In this document: positions 43,652 through 52,860 of the stretch, piece by piece
Position numbering within the stretch: the first letter of the stretch is position 1
How the letters are laid out: each line of letters starts with the position of its first letter
NCBI RefSeq assembly: GCF_025567265.1
Contig: NZ_JAOQJW010000015.1
Location: 31,194 to 95,193 of the forward strand
Length of the DNA: 64,000 nt
Source of the DNA: Dorea_A amylophila
GTDB taxonomy: Bacteria > Bacillota > Clostridia > Lachnospirales > Lachnospiraceae
Reading direction: 5' to 3'
Position numbers and translations under genes: made by a program
Notes under the pieces: generated by a model
The model's input: the letters and a program-made list of their open reading frames with translations, nothing else
The model's database searches: none
Told to the model about the DNA's origin: nothing

Positions 43652-45190
43652 ATGAGCGAGAGAGCAGCAGGCATACTCATGCCGATCAGCAGCCTTCCAT
43701 CGGAATACGGAATCGGCTGTTTTTCAAAGAGTGCATATGAATTTGTGGACTGGCTAAAAAAAGCAGGACAGAGCTACTGGCAGATTCTGCCGCTTGGTCC
43801 TACAAGCTACGGAGATTCTCCGTATCAGTCGTTTTCAACATTTGCGGGCAATCCATATTTCATCAGTCTGGAGGCACTGGTGGAAGAAGGCGTTCTGACA
43901 AAAGCAGAATGTGAAGCTGTAGACTGGGGAAAAGTAAAAGGGAGTATTGATTATAAAAAGATTTACGAAGGACGTTATCCGCTTCTTCGAAAAGCTTACG
44001 AAAGAAGTAATGTACATGAGAATGCAGCGTATCAGCAGTTCGTAAAAGAGAACAGCTGGTGGCTGTCAGATTATGCATTATTCATGGCGGTAAAAGACAG
44101 ATTTGACGGCGTGGAATGGAAATTGTGGGCAGATGATATCAAGCTGCGCTGGGGACCTGCGATGGATTATTACCGTGAAGAACTGTATTTTGATATCGAA
44201 TTCCATCAGTATATGCAGTTCAAGTTCTATGAACAGTGGATGCAGTTAAAAACCTATGCGAACAAAAAAGGCATTCAGATCATCGGTGATATCCCGATTT
44301 ATGTTGCAATGGACAGCGCAGATACCTGGGCACATCCGGAATTGTTCCAGTTAGATGAGGAAAATGTACCGGTTGCTGTTGCAGGATGTCCGCCGGACGG
44401 ATTCTCCGCAACCGGACAATTATGGGGAAATCCACTCTACCGCTGGGGATATCATAAAGAAACAGGATATCAGTGGTGGATATCTCGTCTGGCATATGTG
44501 TTCCGCCTGTACGATGTGGTAAGAATCGATCATTTCCGTGGATTTGATGAGTATTTCTCTATTCCATATGGGGCAGAGACGGCGGTAGACGGACACTGGG
44601 AAAAAGGACCGGGCATGGATCTGTTCTGGAAAGTAAGAGAAACACTGGGTGAAAAACCGGTCATCGCAGAAGATCTTGGATATGTTACGGACAGTGTACG
44701 TGAGCTGGTAAGGGACAGCGGATTCCCGGGTATGAAGGTTCTGGAATTTGCATTTGACTCGAGAGATTCGGGATGTGCGAATGACTATTTGCCACATAAC
44801 TATCCGGTGAACAGTGTCGCTTATACAGGAACACATGACAATGAGACGCTTGCAGGCTGGTGGGGAAGCATCAGTAAGGATGAGCAGAAGCTGACCCGCG
44901 AGTATCTCTGTGATACTTACACACCGGAAGCAGAACTGAATAAGCCGTTGATCAGCCTGATCATGAGAAGTGCCGCAAAATGGTGCGTGATCCCGATGCA
45001 GGATTACCTGGGTCTTGATAACAAGTGCCGTATGAATACACCGTCAACGGTCGGAACGAACTGGAAATGGAGAATCCGCAAGAATCAATTATCTGTGAAA
45101 TTACAGAAAGAGATCTATGCAGTGACATTGCGTTACGGAAGAATGAACTGGATGGAAGAAGTTGAAGAAGCAGCGGACAGAGAAGAATAG
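43652..45190 (+). CDS. malQ: 4-alpha-glucanotransferase (amylomaltase, GH77)
   Basis: 512 residues. GH77 signatures: N-terminal AGILMPISSLPSEYGIG, nucleophile Asp in VRIDHFRGF, acid/base Glu in IAEDLG, third acid in GTHDNETLAGWW, and the PSTVGTNWKWR C-terminus. It transfers glucan segments during maltodextrin use. It follows the PTS/EEP remnants and presumably belonged to that LacI-controlled operon. Confidence 0.97.
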   Translation: MSERAAGILMPISSLPSEYGIGCFSKSAYEFVDWLKKAGQSYWQILPLGPTSYGDSPYQSFSTFAGNPYFISLEALVEEGVLTKAECEAVDWGKVKGSIDYKKIYEGRYPLLRKAYERSNVHENAAYQQFVKENSWWLSDYALFMAVKDRFDGVEWKLWADDIKLRWGPAMDYYREELYFDIEFHQYMQFKFYEQWMQLKTYANKKGIQIIGDIPIYVAMDSADTWAHPELFQLDEENVPVAVAGCPPDGFSATGQLWGNPLYRWGYHKETGYQWWISRLAYVFRLYDVVRIDHFRGFDEYFSIPYGAETAVDGHWEKGPGMDLFWKVRETLGEKPVIAEDLGYVTDSVRELVRDSGFPGMKVLEFAFDSRDSGCANDYLPHNYPVNSVAYTGTHDNETLAGWWGSISKDEQKLTREYLCDTYTPEAELNKPLISLIMRSAAKWCVIPMQDYLGLDNKCRMNTPSTVGTNWKWRIRKNQLSVKLQKEIYAVTLRYGRMNWMEEVEEAADREE

Positions 45191-45222
45191 AGAGTATCCT
45201 GTCTGGGAGCAGAAATAAAAAG

Positions 45223-45254
45223 GGCAGATATCTGTATAATGATATCTGCCTTTT
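45223..45254. terminator. Bidirectional terminator after malQ
   Basis: Perfect 10-bp stem GGCAGATATC/GATATCTGCC with loop TGTATAAT, TTTT on one side and an A run (T run on the minus strand) on the other. Confidence 0.85.
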
Positions 45255-45287
45255 GCTATTCGTATACTTTCATAGGTTCTCTTCAAA

Positions 45288-45701
45288 TTAGATAGGAAGT
45301 TCAAGATAGATATCTTTTCCTTCTTTGATAGAGATGACTACTTTGCCATGTTTAATTGTAGTAACAGCACCCTGAACGCTTGCAACAGGTGCGGCTTCGG
45401 CAGGAACTTCCTCTTCAGCAGGAGCTTCTTCTGCTGCTAAATCGTCATCTGATTTGAATCCTTCTACGTTATCTGCTGTCAGTGGACAGAGGGAATCACT
45501 TGTTTTTGTTAATTTTGCCCCAAGAACCTGTCCGATCTTCAGACATCCGTCAAGATTTAAAAGACCTGAATCTACTAATTCATCGAAGATTGCAGGATCC
45601 TCTAAGTTTGCCGGTTCAATTGTAATTCCGCCTTCTGCTCTACAGCATAATACGGCAGGATCATTTGCATGTGCTTTCGCTGTTTCAGCTGTAATTGACA
45701 T
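45288..45701 (-). CDS. Stand-alone PrdA N-terminal domain paralogue
   Basis: 137 residues. The first 75 are nearly identical to PrdA residues 1-75 (MSITAETAKAHANDPAVLCC, then IEPANLEDPAIFDELVDSGLL), including CC at 19-20 and the SLCPLT Cys. An Ala/Glu/Pro linker follows, then a short segment (KVVISIKEGKDIYLELPI) matching PrdA about 120-138, then a stop. There is no catalytic part. AGGAGG 7 bases before ATG and a promoter at 45743-45772 suggest an expressed gene, not debris. Function unknown; it could compete with or supplement the N-domain of the PrdA complex. Confidence 0.9.
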   Translation of the reverse strand: MSITAETAKAHANDPAVLCCRAEGGITIEPANLEDPAIFDELVDSGLLNLDGCLKIGQVLGAKLTKTSDSLCPLTADNVEGFKSDDDLAAEEAPAEEEVPAEAAPVASVQGAVTTIKHGKVVISIKEGKDIYLELPI

Positions 45702-45742
45702 ACCGAATACCTCCTAAATATTCATATTTATTTTCTATGAAT

Positions 45743-45772
45743 AGTATAGACTTTTCTAATTAAATTTTCCAA
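45743..45772 (-). promoter_or_regulatory. Promoter of the PrdA N-domain gene
   Basis: Minus-strand TTGGAA (45767-45772), 18-base spacer, TATACT (45743-45748); the same hexamers as the prdDE promoter. Confidence 0.65.
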
Positions 45773-45968
45773 TTGCTTTTTCCGATAAAAGACAGCTGGA
45801 ATAGATAACCTCTATAGAACAAAGAAATAAGAATCAGCTTAAAAAATATATAGAATCTTTCTATAAGTATATGAGAATAACCAATTGGAAATATAAAGGA
45901 AACAGGAATATAATAATATCAAACGATAATATTGTTAGTGGCAGGGATCAGCCACATTCCCTTCTCTT

Positions 45969-46025
45969 AAAGCCCTTTTCCTGAGGATGTCGATATCGGG
46001 ACGACATTTCCAGGAAAAGGGCTTT
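45969..46025. repeat. Long hairpin in the gap before mutY
   Basis: Perfect 15-bp arms AAAGCCCTTTTCCTG (45969-45983) and CAGGAAAAGGGCTTT (46011-46025) enclose a second stem ATGTCG/CGACAT with a 9-base loop. As RNA on the plus strand the 3-base junction can add G-U pairs, giving a nearly continuous 24-bp stem. No T run follows on the plus strand. Nothing else is seen in the 398-bp gap besides the promoter at 45743. Confidence 0.75.
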
Positions 46026-46099
46026 GACGTTATATAGAATGATAAGTTATAATGAATCATATGTTCGAGAAAGTAAAATAAATGGGGAAGCAATAGAAA

Positions 46100-47179
46100 A
46101 TGAAAAATACAGAAAAAAAAGATGAAGACCTTGTTAAGATCGTACAACCTCTAGTGGACTGGTACCGCGAGAATAAAAGAGATCTTCCGTGGCGCCATAA
46201 CCCGGACGCTTACCGGGTGTGGATATCCGAGATTATGCTGCAGCAGACAAGGGTGGAAGCTGTAAAAGGATATTACGACCGCTTTTTAAAAGCACTTCCG
46301 ACAGTGAAGGATCTCGCAGAAGCAGAAGAGGATAAACTCCTGAAGCTATGGGAAGGTCTTGGATATTATAACCGTGTCAGGAATATGCAGAAGGCAGCAC
46401 AGCAGATCATGGTTGATCATGAAGGCATATTTCCGGATACTTATGAAGAAATTCTGCAATTGAAAGGAATCGGCAATTACACGGCGGGGGCTATCAGCGC
46501 ATTTGCATACGGAATCCCGAAGCCGGCAGTGGATGGTAACGTACTCCGGGTGATTTCCAGGATCACCGGAAGTTATGAAGATATCATGAAGCAGAGTGTC
46601 CGCAAGAAGATTGAAAACACACTGGAACAGGTGATACCATCCGATGCTGCCAGTGATTTCAATCAGGGACTGATCGAGCTGGGAGCAATCGTGTGTGTGC
46701 CGAACGGAGAACCGAAATGTGAGGAATGTCCGGTAAAAGAATATTGTATTGCGTGCAAGGAGAAGCTAACGACAGAGATACCGGTAAAGAAAAAGGCAAA
46801 AACCAGAAAGATCGAAGAAAGAACCATTCTGATATTCAAAGACGGTAAGCGGATTGCAATCCGGAAGCGCCCGGCAAAAGGTCTGCTGGCAGGACTGTAT
46901 GAATTTCCGAATGTGGAAGGTAAGCTTTCGATGGACGAAGTTACGGAGTACAGCAAGACGATCGGTCTGATGCCGGTACGTGTGCAGGAACTTCCGGAAG
47001 CAAAGCATATCTTCAGTCATATCGAATGGCATATGACAGGATATGAGGTGATCGTAGATGAGCTGGAGAAGACGAATGAGGAAGGATTTCTGTTTATTCA
47101 TCCGGAGGAGATCAGGAAGGAGTATTCGATTCCGTCGGCGTTTGAAAAGTATACAGGGTATGCGGGGATTGAACGGTAG
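46100..47179 (+). CDS. mutY: A/G-specific adenine glycosylase MutY
   Basis: 359 residues. Helix-hairpin-helix LKGIGNYTAGAISAFAYG with catalytic Asp in VDGNVLRV, catalytic Glu in SEIMLQQTRVE, 4Fe4S cluster (C-x6-C-x2-C-x5-C in CVPNGEPKCEECPVKEYC) and a NUDIX-like C-terminal domain that reads 8-oxoG. Removes A opposite 8-oxoG. The ribosome site is weak (GGGGAAG). Confidence 0.96.
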   Translation: MKNTEKKDEDLVKIVQPLVDWYRENKRDLPWRHNPDAYRVWISEIMLQQTRVEAVKGYYDRFLKALPTVKDLAEAEEDKLLKLWEGLGYYNRVRNMQKAAQQIMVDHEGIFPDTYEEILQLKGIGNYTAGAISAFAYGIPKPAVDGNVLRVISRITGSYEDIMKQSVRKKIENTLEQVIPSDAASDFNQGLIELGAIVCVPNGEPKCEECPVKEYCIACKEKLTTEIPVKKKAKTRKIEERTILIFKDGKRIAIRKRPAKGLLAGLYEFPNVEGKLSMDEVTEYSKTIGLMPVRVQELPEAKHIFSHIEWHMTGYEVIVDELEKTNEEGFLFIHPEEIRKEYSIPSAFEKYTGYAGIER

Positions 47180-47204
47180 TGATTGGAAAAACAATGGAAA
47201 TTAA

Positions 47205-47250
47205 AAAGATGCAGATAACTGTCAGTTATATAACAGTTACCTGCATCTTT
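47205..47250. terminator. Bidirectional terminator after mutY
   Basis: 18-base arms 47205-47222 and 47233-47250 (AAAGATGCAG.../...CTGCATCTTT) with one mismatch and a 10-base loop. Confidence 0.85.
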
Positions 47251-47273
47251 CTATAGATTCATAATTATTCATA

Positions 47274-47942
47274 TTACGTCGGCTGTTGGGAAAGCTTAGG
47301 AGCTTTCTTGTCTGCTGCAACATATACGAATGGATAGATAATGCATGCCATCGTAACAGCTGCGATCACATCGGTCACGGAATGCTGCTTTAAGAACATT
47401 GTGGACAGAATGATAAGTGCAGCCAGAATGTAAGCGCTGATCTGGATCCATCTGTGCTTTTTCAGATCATTACTATGTGAGATGGCAATGCCTGCACCGA
47501 TAGAGTTGAATACATGGATGCTTGGAAGCACGTTCGTCGGTGTATCTGTTTTATACAGAACTTTTACCATATCGGTAAATATATTGTCTCGTGGAAATAC
47601 AGTTGGCCTTAAATTTAATGCATTTGGAAAGACCGTACATATGATCAGGAAGATTGTCATACCTGAAAATAAAAAAGCACATAGTCTGTAAAATCCCCAT
47701 TTATCCTTAATCAGGAAATAAGCCACAGTCACAGCAATGAATATGAACCACAACAAATAAGGGATAATAAAATATTCAATAAACGGAATATGATTATCAA
47801 TTGGAGAGTGTATCATATAATGTCGTGCATCTGTGCGCTTTTCAAGGTAAACAAACCATGGCATATAGATCAGAAAGTATGATAATACCCATGCATGACG
47901 GTACTTCTTCAAAAAACTCTTTGCTTTATCAATGGCTTTCAT
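47274..47942 (-). CDS. PAP2-superfamily membrane phosphatase
   Basis: 222 residues, about six membrane helices. Motifs: LPSIHVFNS (PSxH, C2) and FLKQHSVTDVIAA (C3, with His and Asp); the C1 motif is degenerate. Resembles the inositol phosphorylceramide synthase/PAP2 subgroup. Likely acts on a phospholipid or isoprenoid phosphate. Followed on the same strand by GDPD and lipid-kinase genes further right, suggesting a lipid-related neighbourhood. Confidence 0.88.
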   Translation of the reverse strand: MKAIDKAKSFLKKYRHAWVLSYFLIYMPWFVYLEKRTDARHYMIHSPIDNHIPFIEYFIIPYLLWFIFIAVTVAYFLIKDKWGFYRLCAFLFSGMTIFLIICTVFPNALNLRPTVFPRDNIFTDMVKVLYKTDTPTNVLPSIHVFNSIGAGIAISHSNDLKKHRWIQISAYILAALIILSTMFLKQHSVTDVIAAVTMACIIYPFVYVAADKKAPKLSQQPT

Positions 47943-48049
47943 ATGAACTACCCCTTTTTAAGCCTTTGTTATTATCTTATCTCGTTTCAAAGCGCATTAT
48001 AACATGAAAAAAATGAATCAACAATAATGTTCATGGAATATTAACAAAA

Positions 48050-48871
48050 TTAATAATACATTTTCTTTTTCTCAAATATCTGCATGTCGTAAGAAAGTGT
48101 TCCTTTCTTTAACGCATCTGGTGTACGAAGTGTCCATACAGCAATCGGAAGATGCAGAATATGCTTTAAAAACCATACTTCAAATCTCGGAAGGTCTGCG
48201 AGTTTATACGAGATAAAATCAGGACGTCCGAGTACATTGCCGAGCAGATGTTTTACAATAAAAGACAGTATCCATGGTTCCGGAATATTGTCTGCAGTCA
48301 GATTGGAAGAAAGCTGACCTCTCAGGACATGTGGCGCATGGCGGCGGAACCACCAGATGCCAAGTGTGTTAAAGGACTGCACCATATAAGGACCGTTATA
48401 GTTTTTCAGGGCTTCCCATGTCTTTTCGCAGATACTGAGAGAAGATTTCGGAATCTTAAGTTCGATCAGAAGCGGCACCTGCCCGTCTACCAGAGAAAGT
48501 ACATCAGAAAAAAGAGGGATGGTTTCAGTGGTATCCTGTAACCGGCAGCGCTGCAGTTCTTTTGACGGAAGTATCTCAACTGCTTCCGGGCGTCCGCAGA
48601 TACGTGACAGATCATCATCGTGAAATACGACAAGTTTTCCGTCGGTTGACAGATGTACATCCAGTTCAATTCCGTATCCGTGTGAGATTGCAGCCCGGAA
48701 AGAAGAAAGGGAATTTTCCGGAATTCCCTTTTCAATACAGTGGTATCCGCGGTGTGCGAACATAGTATGGAGAAATGGGCGGATTTGCTGTTTGTGGGAC
48801 AGCCTCGGCCAGATCAGATAAAAGTAGAACGATGTGAAAAATATAATAATTCCGGCAATTAGTAAACGCAT
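48050..48871 (-). CDS. Glycerophosphodiester phosphodiesterase, membrane-anchored
   Basis: 273 residues. N-terminal membrane anchor (LLIAGIIIFFTSFYFYLIW), then the GDPD TIM barrel: AHRGYH, PENSLSSF, GIELDVHLSTDGKLVVFHDD (catalytic His pair and Glu/Asp metal ligands) and LIELK. Hydrolyses glycerophosphodiesters to glycerol-3-phosphate. Downstream of the lipid-kinase gene by 24 bp, same strand. Confidence 0.93.
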   Translation of the reverse strand: MRLLIAGIIIFFTSFYFYLIWPRLSHKQQIRPFLHTMFAHRGYHCIEKGIPENSLSSFRAAISHGYGIELDVHLSTDGKLVVFHDDDLSRICGRPEAVEILPSKELQRCRLQDTTETIPLFSDVLSLVDGQVPLLIELKIPKSSLSICEKTWEALKNYNGPYMVQSFNTLGIWWFRRHAPHVLRGQLSSNLTADNIPEPWILSFIVKHLLGNVLGRPDFISYKLADLPRFEVWFLKHILHLPIAVWTLRTPDALKKGTLSYDMQIFEKKKMYY

Positions 48872-48895
48872 AAAATAACCTCCCTGTGTACAGAA

Positions 48896-49819
48896 TTATT
48901 TACAAGGCGTAATAATACGTAACTTCTCTTTTTCCAGATGTACATGGATGTCAGACTGCAGAAAGACCGGCTCGCCGTCGGTATGTACAGGCAGTGCGCG
49001 GTCACTGGTGATCGTGACTTCTGTGCAGGTGTCCAGAGTGATTCCACGGAAACGGGTATGCCATCCTTTGAATGCTGTCGGAAGCAGGCAGAGAACCTTA
49101 AGCCGTGTCAGTTCTGAGACAGTAATGATATTCAGTCTGTCATCGGTCCCGCTGGCGGCAGGACAGAAGTTGAATCCGCCGCCTTCATATTTCAGATTCA
49201 TAACTGCTGTAAAATAGACTTTGTGATAGGTTTTTATTTCACCGGTTTCGGTTGTGACAGTCATTGTGACCGGCTTTAATGTAAGCAGTTTATGAAGTGC
49301 AACACCGAGATAGGTAAGTTTCCCAAGTTTCAGACGGTTCAGAAAAGCTTTGAGCGGCGTGACCATTACCTGATGGCAGACTGCGGCATCAAAGCCGATA
49401 CCGGTACTTACGGCAAAACGCCGGTGTTTATTTTCGTAATCCAGTACTCCGACATTCATGGCGGTGTAGTGCGAAGGAGAAAGAATCTGTTCCAGAGCAC
49501 TGTGGATGTCCGTCGGAAGTCCCAGACCTCTGGCAAAGTCATTTCCTGAACCAAGCGGGATATATCCCAGTGTTACTTTGTCCAGATATCTGATCCCATC
49601 GATTACTTCGTTTAAAGTACCATCTCCTCCGAGGACAACAATCGTATGAGGAGCACCGTCGGAAGTCAGATCATGCACCAGACGGGTAGCATGATGCTGA
49701 TATTTCGTAAATAAAACATTATATGCGATTTCTTTTTCCAGCAAAATTTTTTCAATCTGTTTCCAGAGAAGAATCCCTCTGCCGGATCTGGCATTGGGAT
49801 TGGCAATAAACGTGTACAT
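48896..49819 (-). CDS. Diacylglycerol/lipid kinase, DagK/YegS/BmrU family
   Basis: 307 residues. Nucleotide-binding signatures NPNARSGRG, VVLGGDGTLNEVIDG and PLGSGNDFARGLG. Phosphorylates diacylglycerol or a related lipid. In operon with the GDPD gene. BmrU-like copies are often near regulators; here a TetR gene is directly upstream on the same strand. Confidence 0.93.
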   Translation of the reverse strand: MYTFIANPNARSGRGILLWKQIEKILLEKEIAYNVLFTKYQHHATRLVHDLTSDGAPHTIVVLGGDGTLNEVIDGIRYLDKVTLGYIPLGSGNDFARGLGLPTDIHSALEQILSPSHYTAMNVGVLDYENKHRRFAVSTGIGFDAAVCHQVMVTPLKAFLNRLKLGKLTYLGVALHKLLTLKPVTMTVTTETGEIKTYHKVYFTAVMNLKYEGGGFNFCPAASGTDDRLNIITVSELTRLKVLCLLPTAFKGWHTRFRGITLDTCTEVTITSDRALPVHTDGEPVFLQSDIHVHLEKEKLRIITPCK

Positions 49820-49859
49820 ACCGTATTCATCCTTTGCTAATTCATAGATTTCAAAATGA

Positions 49860-50462
49860 TCAGAACAATCCGTTCAGATAAGTAGTAAGGGATCGGCGCA
49901 TATTACCCTCAAAATCAGCATCGCCACTCTTTAAACACCACTCAAATACATTTCCGATTACGATCATACGGATGTCGGTTGTGATATCCTCCAGATCAGC
50001 AGGAGGGGAAATGATTCCGGCATCAATTACGCGTTTCAGATAATCGTGAACGGTGATGATCGGATATGGTCTTTCCGTACGGATCAAAGGGTTCAGGGAC
50101 TGATTCTTAGGTGTATAGTAATTGGCCATAAATTCAACTCCGAGCTCTTCGCAGTAGTGAACATAATTCAAGTAAACCGAGATGATTGCCTCTTTTGTCC
50201 CGGCAGCACTGGACGGAAGATCAAGAAGATTAGGATCCATACTCGGCTGTTCTTCAATATAATAAGAAAGAAGATCATCTTTTGTCTTGAAATGATGATA
50301 AAAACTTCCATTGGAGACACCGGCTTCTTCGCAGATGTTCTTGATCGACAGCTGCTCATAACCCTGCTTTTGCAGGATCCGTTTGGCTGCCTGAAAGATC
50401 TTGGTACGTGTTTCCCTGGATTTGAGTTGTTGTTTTGAGAGTCCTTGTATTTCCTGATTCAT
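49860..50462 (-). CDS. TetR/AcrR-family regulator
   Basis: 200 residues. HTH in the N-terminal 60 (TRTKIFQAAKRILQKQGYEQ, then IKNICEEAGVSNGSFYHHF). ATG 50462 has AAAGGGG 9 bases upstream; a TTG at 50507 would add 15 residues. Own promoter at 50516-50544 and a palindrome at 50549-50564. It probably controls itself and the lipid kinase/GDPD genes downstream; ligand unknown. Confidence 0.9.
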   Translation of the reverse strand: MNQEIQGLSKQQLKSRETRTKIFQAAKRILQKQGYEQLSIKNICEEAGVSNGSFYHHFKTKDDLLSYYIEEQPSMDPNLLDLPSSAAGTKEAIISVYLNYVHYCEELGVEFMANYYTPKNQSLNPLIRTERPYPIITVHDYLKRVIDAGIISPPADLEDITTDIRMIVIGNVFEWCLKSGDADFEGNMRRSLTTYLNGLF

Positions 50463-50515
50463 AAGTAAAAGCCCCTTTAAGTATTTCTGTTTTTCTGATA
50501 AGTTCAAGTAGCTTC

Positions 50516-50544
50516 AGTATAACATAGAGAAAATACATTTTCAA
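50516..50544 (-). promoter_or_regulatory. Promoter of the TetR gene
   Basis: Minus-strand TTGAAA (50539-50544), 17-base spacer, TATACT (50516-50521). Confidence 0.75.
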
Positions 50545-50548
50545 GAAA

Positions 50549-50564
50549 ACAGAGTGAACTCTGT
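50549..50564. promoter_or_regulatory. Palindrome, candidate TetR operator
   Basis: ACAGAGT-GA-ACTCTGT: perfect 7-bp arms with a 2-base centre, 4 bp upstream of the TetR gene -35 box and 13 bp before the tex -35 box. Confidence 0.6.
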
Positions 50565-50577
50565 ATTATAGACGCCA

Positions 50578-50606
50578 TTGCATACAGTGGGGAATTCAGT
50601 TATAAT
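50578..50606 (+). promoter_or_regulatory. tex promoter
   Basis: TTGCAT (50578-50583), 17-base spacer, TATAAT (50601-50606). Confidence 0.75.
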
Positions 50607-50668
50607 TATCCGCGTAATAAAGAAGTATAAATTCTTTGAATACGGCAAGAAAGGGAAAGACAAAACAT

Positions 50669-52825
50669 ATGGATATTAATCAGGTGATTACCGGGGAACT
50701 TGGAGTCAAAAGATGGCAGGTCGATGCGGCGGTAAAATTAATCGATGAAGGCAATACGATCCCGTTTATCGCAAGATATAGAAAAGAAGTCACGGGAACA
50801 TTGGACGATGCTCAGCTGCGAACATTGTATGAGAGACTGGTATATCTGCGCAATCTGGAAGAAAAGAAAGAACAGGTTCTGTCAAGTATAGAGGAACAGG
50901 GAAAACTCACCGGAGAATTAAAAAAGCAGATTCTGGCAGCAGAGACGATGGTTGTGGTAGAAGATCTCTACCGTCCGTATCGTCCAAAACGCCGGACACG
51001 TGCCATGATCGCAAAGGAAAAAGGACTGGAGCCGCTTGCAGCAGTCATCACGCTTCAAAAAGCAGATAAACCGGTAGAAGTGTATGCAGAAGAATATGTG
51101 AATCCGGAAAAAGAAGTGAATTCTGTAAAAGAAGCAATTGATGGAGCAAAGGATATCATTGCCGAGTCAGTATCGGATGAAGCAGATTACAGAATCTGGA
51201 TCCGTAAAGCAACCGTACAGCACGGGAAAGTAATCTCACAGGCAAAAGACGAAAATGCGGAGTCTGTATACGAGATGTATTATGATTTCGAAGAACCGGT
51301 AAACAGACTTGCCGGACACAGAGTGCTTGCATTGAACCGTGGAGAAAAAGAAAAGTTCCTTACGGTGAAGATTGAGGCACCGCAGGACGATATCTTAAGA
51401 TATCTGGAAAAGAAGATGATCCACAGTGATAATCCGCATACCACACCGATCTTAAAGGAAGCGGCAGAGGACAGCTATAAGCGTCTCATTGCACCTGCGA
51501 TTGAGCGTGAGATACGAAGTGACCTGACAGAGAAGGCAGAGGACGGGGCAATCAGCGTATTCAAGAAGAATCTGCATCAGCTTCTGATGCAGCCGCCAAT
51601 CGTAGGACAGACTGTACTTGGATGGGATCCAGCATTCCGTACCGGCTGTAAACTTGCAGTTGTTGATCCGACCGGTAAAGTCATCGGAACAACGGTTATC
51701 TATCCGACTGCTCCGACGACACCGAAGAAAATCCAGGCATCCAAAGATTTGCTGAAAAAGATTATTGAAAAATATAACATTACATTGATCTCTGTTGGAA
51801 ATGGTACCGCATCCAGAGAATCTGAGCAGTTCATTGTAGAATTATTAAAAGAGATTCCGCAGAAAGTGCAGTATGTAATTGTAAATGAAGCAGGAGCTTC
51901 CGTATATTCGGCAAGTAAGCTTGCATCGGAAGAATTCCCGAAGTTTGACGTTGGACAGAGAAGTGCGACATCCATTGCAAGAAGACTGCAGGATCCATTG
52001 GCAGAACTTGTGAAGATTGATCCGAAATCCATCGGTGTCGGACAGTATCAGCATGATATGAACCAGAAAAAGTTAAGTGAAGCTTTATCCGGTGTTGTGG
52101 AAGACTGTGTAAATAAAGTCGGAGTTGACCTGAATACGGCATCGGCACCGCTCCTTTCTTATATTTCCGGAATATCCGGAGCAATTGCTAAGAATATTGT
52201 GGCATACAGAGAAGAGAACGGAAGATTCACAGACAGAAAGCAACTTTTGAAAGTTGCAAAACTCGGACCAAAAGCCTTTGAGCAGTGCGCCGGATTCATG
52301 AGAATCCAGAATGGTACAAATCCGTTAGACGGAACTAGTGTACATCCGGAGTCCTATGAAGCTGCAGAAAAACTGCTGAAGAAACAGGGATTTTCATTGG
52401 AAGACATCAGCGGAGGAAAGCTAACCGGACTTTCCCTCACGATCAAAGACTATGCAAGACTTGCCGGGGAACTGGAGATTGGAGAGATCACCCTCCGGGA
52501 TATTGTGAAAGAACTGGAAAAACCGGGACGTGACCCGCGTGACGAAATGCCGAAACCGATCTTAAGAACAGATGTCTTAGATATGAAAGACTTAAAGGAA
52601 GGCATGATCCTGAAAGGAACCGTAAGAAATGTCATTGACTTTGGTGTGTTTGTAGATATCGGAGTGCACCAGGATGGACTGGTACACATTTCCGAGATCA
52701 CGGATAAGAAATTCATCAAGCATCCGCTGGAAGTGGTAAGCGTTGGCGATATCGTGGATGTAAAAGTGATGAGCGTGGATCTTAAGAAGAAGAGGATCCA
52801 GCTTACGATGAAAGGAATTTCATAA
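50669..52825 (+). CDS. tex: RNA-binding transcription accessory protein Tex
   Basis: 718 residues. Domain order: N-terminal HTH-rich region (TIPFIARYRKEVTG), YqgF/RNase H-like domain (GWDPAFRTGCKLAVVD), tandem HhH (ISGAIAKNIVAYREENG) and a C-terminal S1 domain from about 640 (GMILKGTVRNVIDFGVFVDIG). ATG 50669 follows GAAAGGGA; an upstream ATG at 50636 is less likely. Binds nucleic acid and affects transcription and RNA decay. Confidence 0.96.
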   Translation: MDINQVITGELGVKRWQVDAAVKLIDEGNTIPFIARYRKEVTGTLDDAQLRTLYERLVYLRNLEEKKEQVLSSIEEQGKLTGELKKQILAAETMVVVEDLYRPYRPKRRTRAMIAKEKGLEPLAAVITLQKADKPVEVYAEEYVNPEKEVNSVKEAIDGAKDIIAESVSDEADYRIWIRKATVQHGKVISQAKDENAESVYEMYYDFEEPVNRLAGHRVLALNRGEKEKFLTVKIEAPQDDILRYLEKKMIHSDNPHTTPILKEAAEDSYKRLIAPAIEREIRSDLTEKAEDGAISVFKKNLHQLLMQPPIVGQTVLGWDPAFRTGCKLAVVDPTGKVIGTTVIYPTAPTTPKKIQASKDLLKKIIEKYNITLISVGNGTASRESEQFIVELLKEIPQKVQYVIVNEAGASVYSASKLASEEFPKFDVGQRSATSIARRLQDPLAELVKIDPKSIGVGQYQHDMNQKKLSEALSGVVEDCVNKVGVDLNTASAPLLSYISGISGAIAKNIVAYREENGRFTDRKQLLKVAKLGPKAFEQCAGFMRIQNGTNPLDGTSVHPESYEAAEKLLKKQGFSLEDISGGKLTGLSLTIKDYARLAGELEIGEITLRDIVKELEKPGRDPRDEMPKPILRTDVLDMKDLKEGMILKGTVRNVIDFGVFVDIGVHQDGLVHISEITDKKFIKHPLEVVSVGDIVDVKVMSVDLKKKRIQLTMKGIS

Positions 52826-52860
52826 TCCGGGAAAGAAAGTACGGAGAGAGGATGGAGCAC

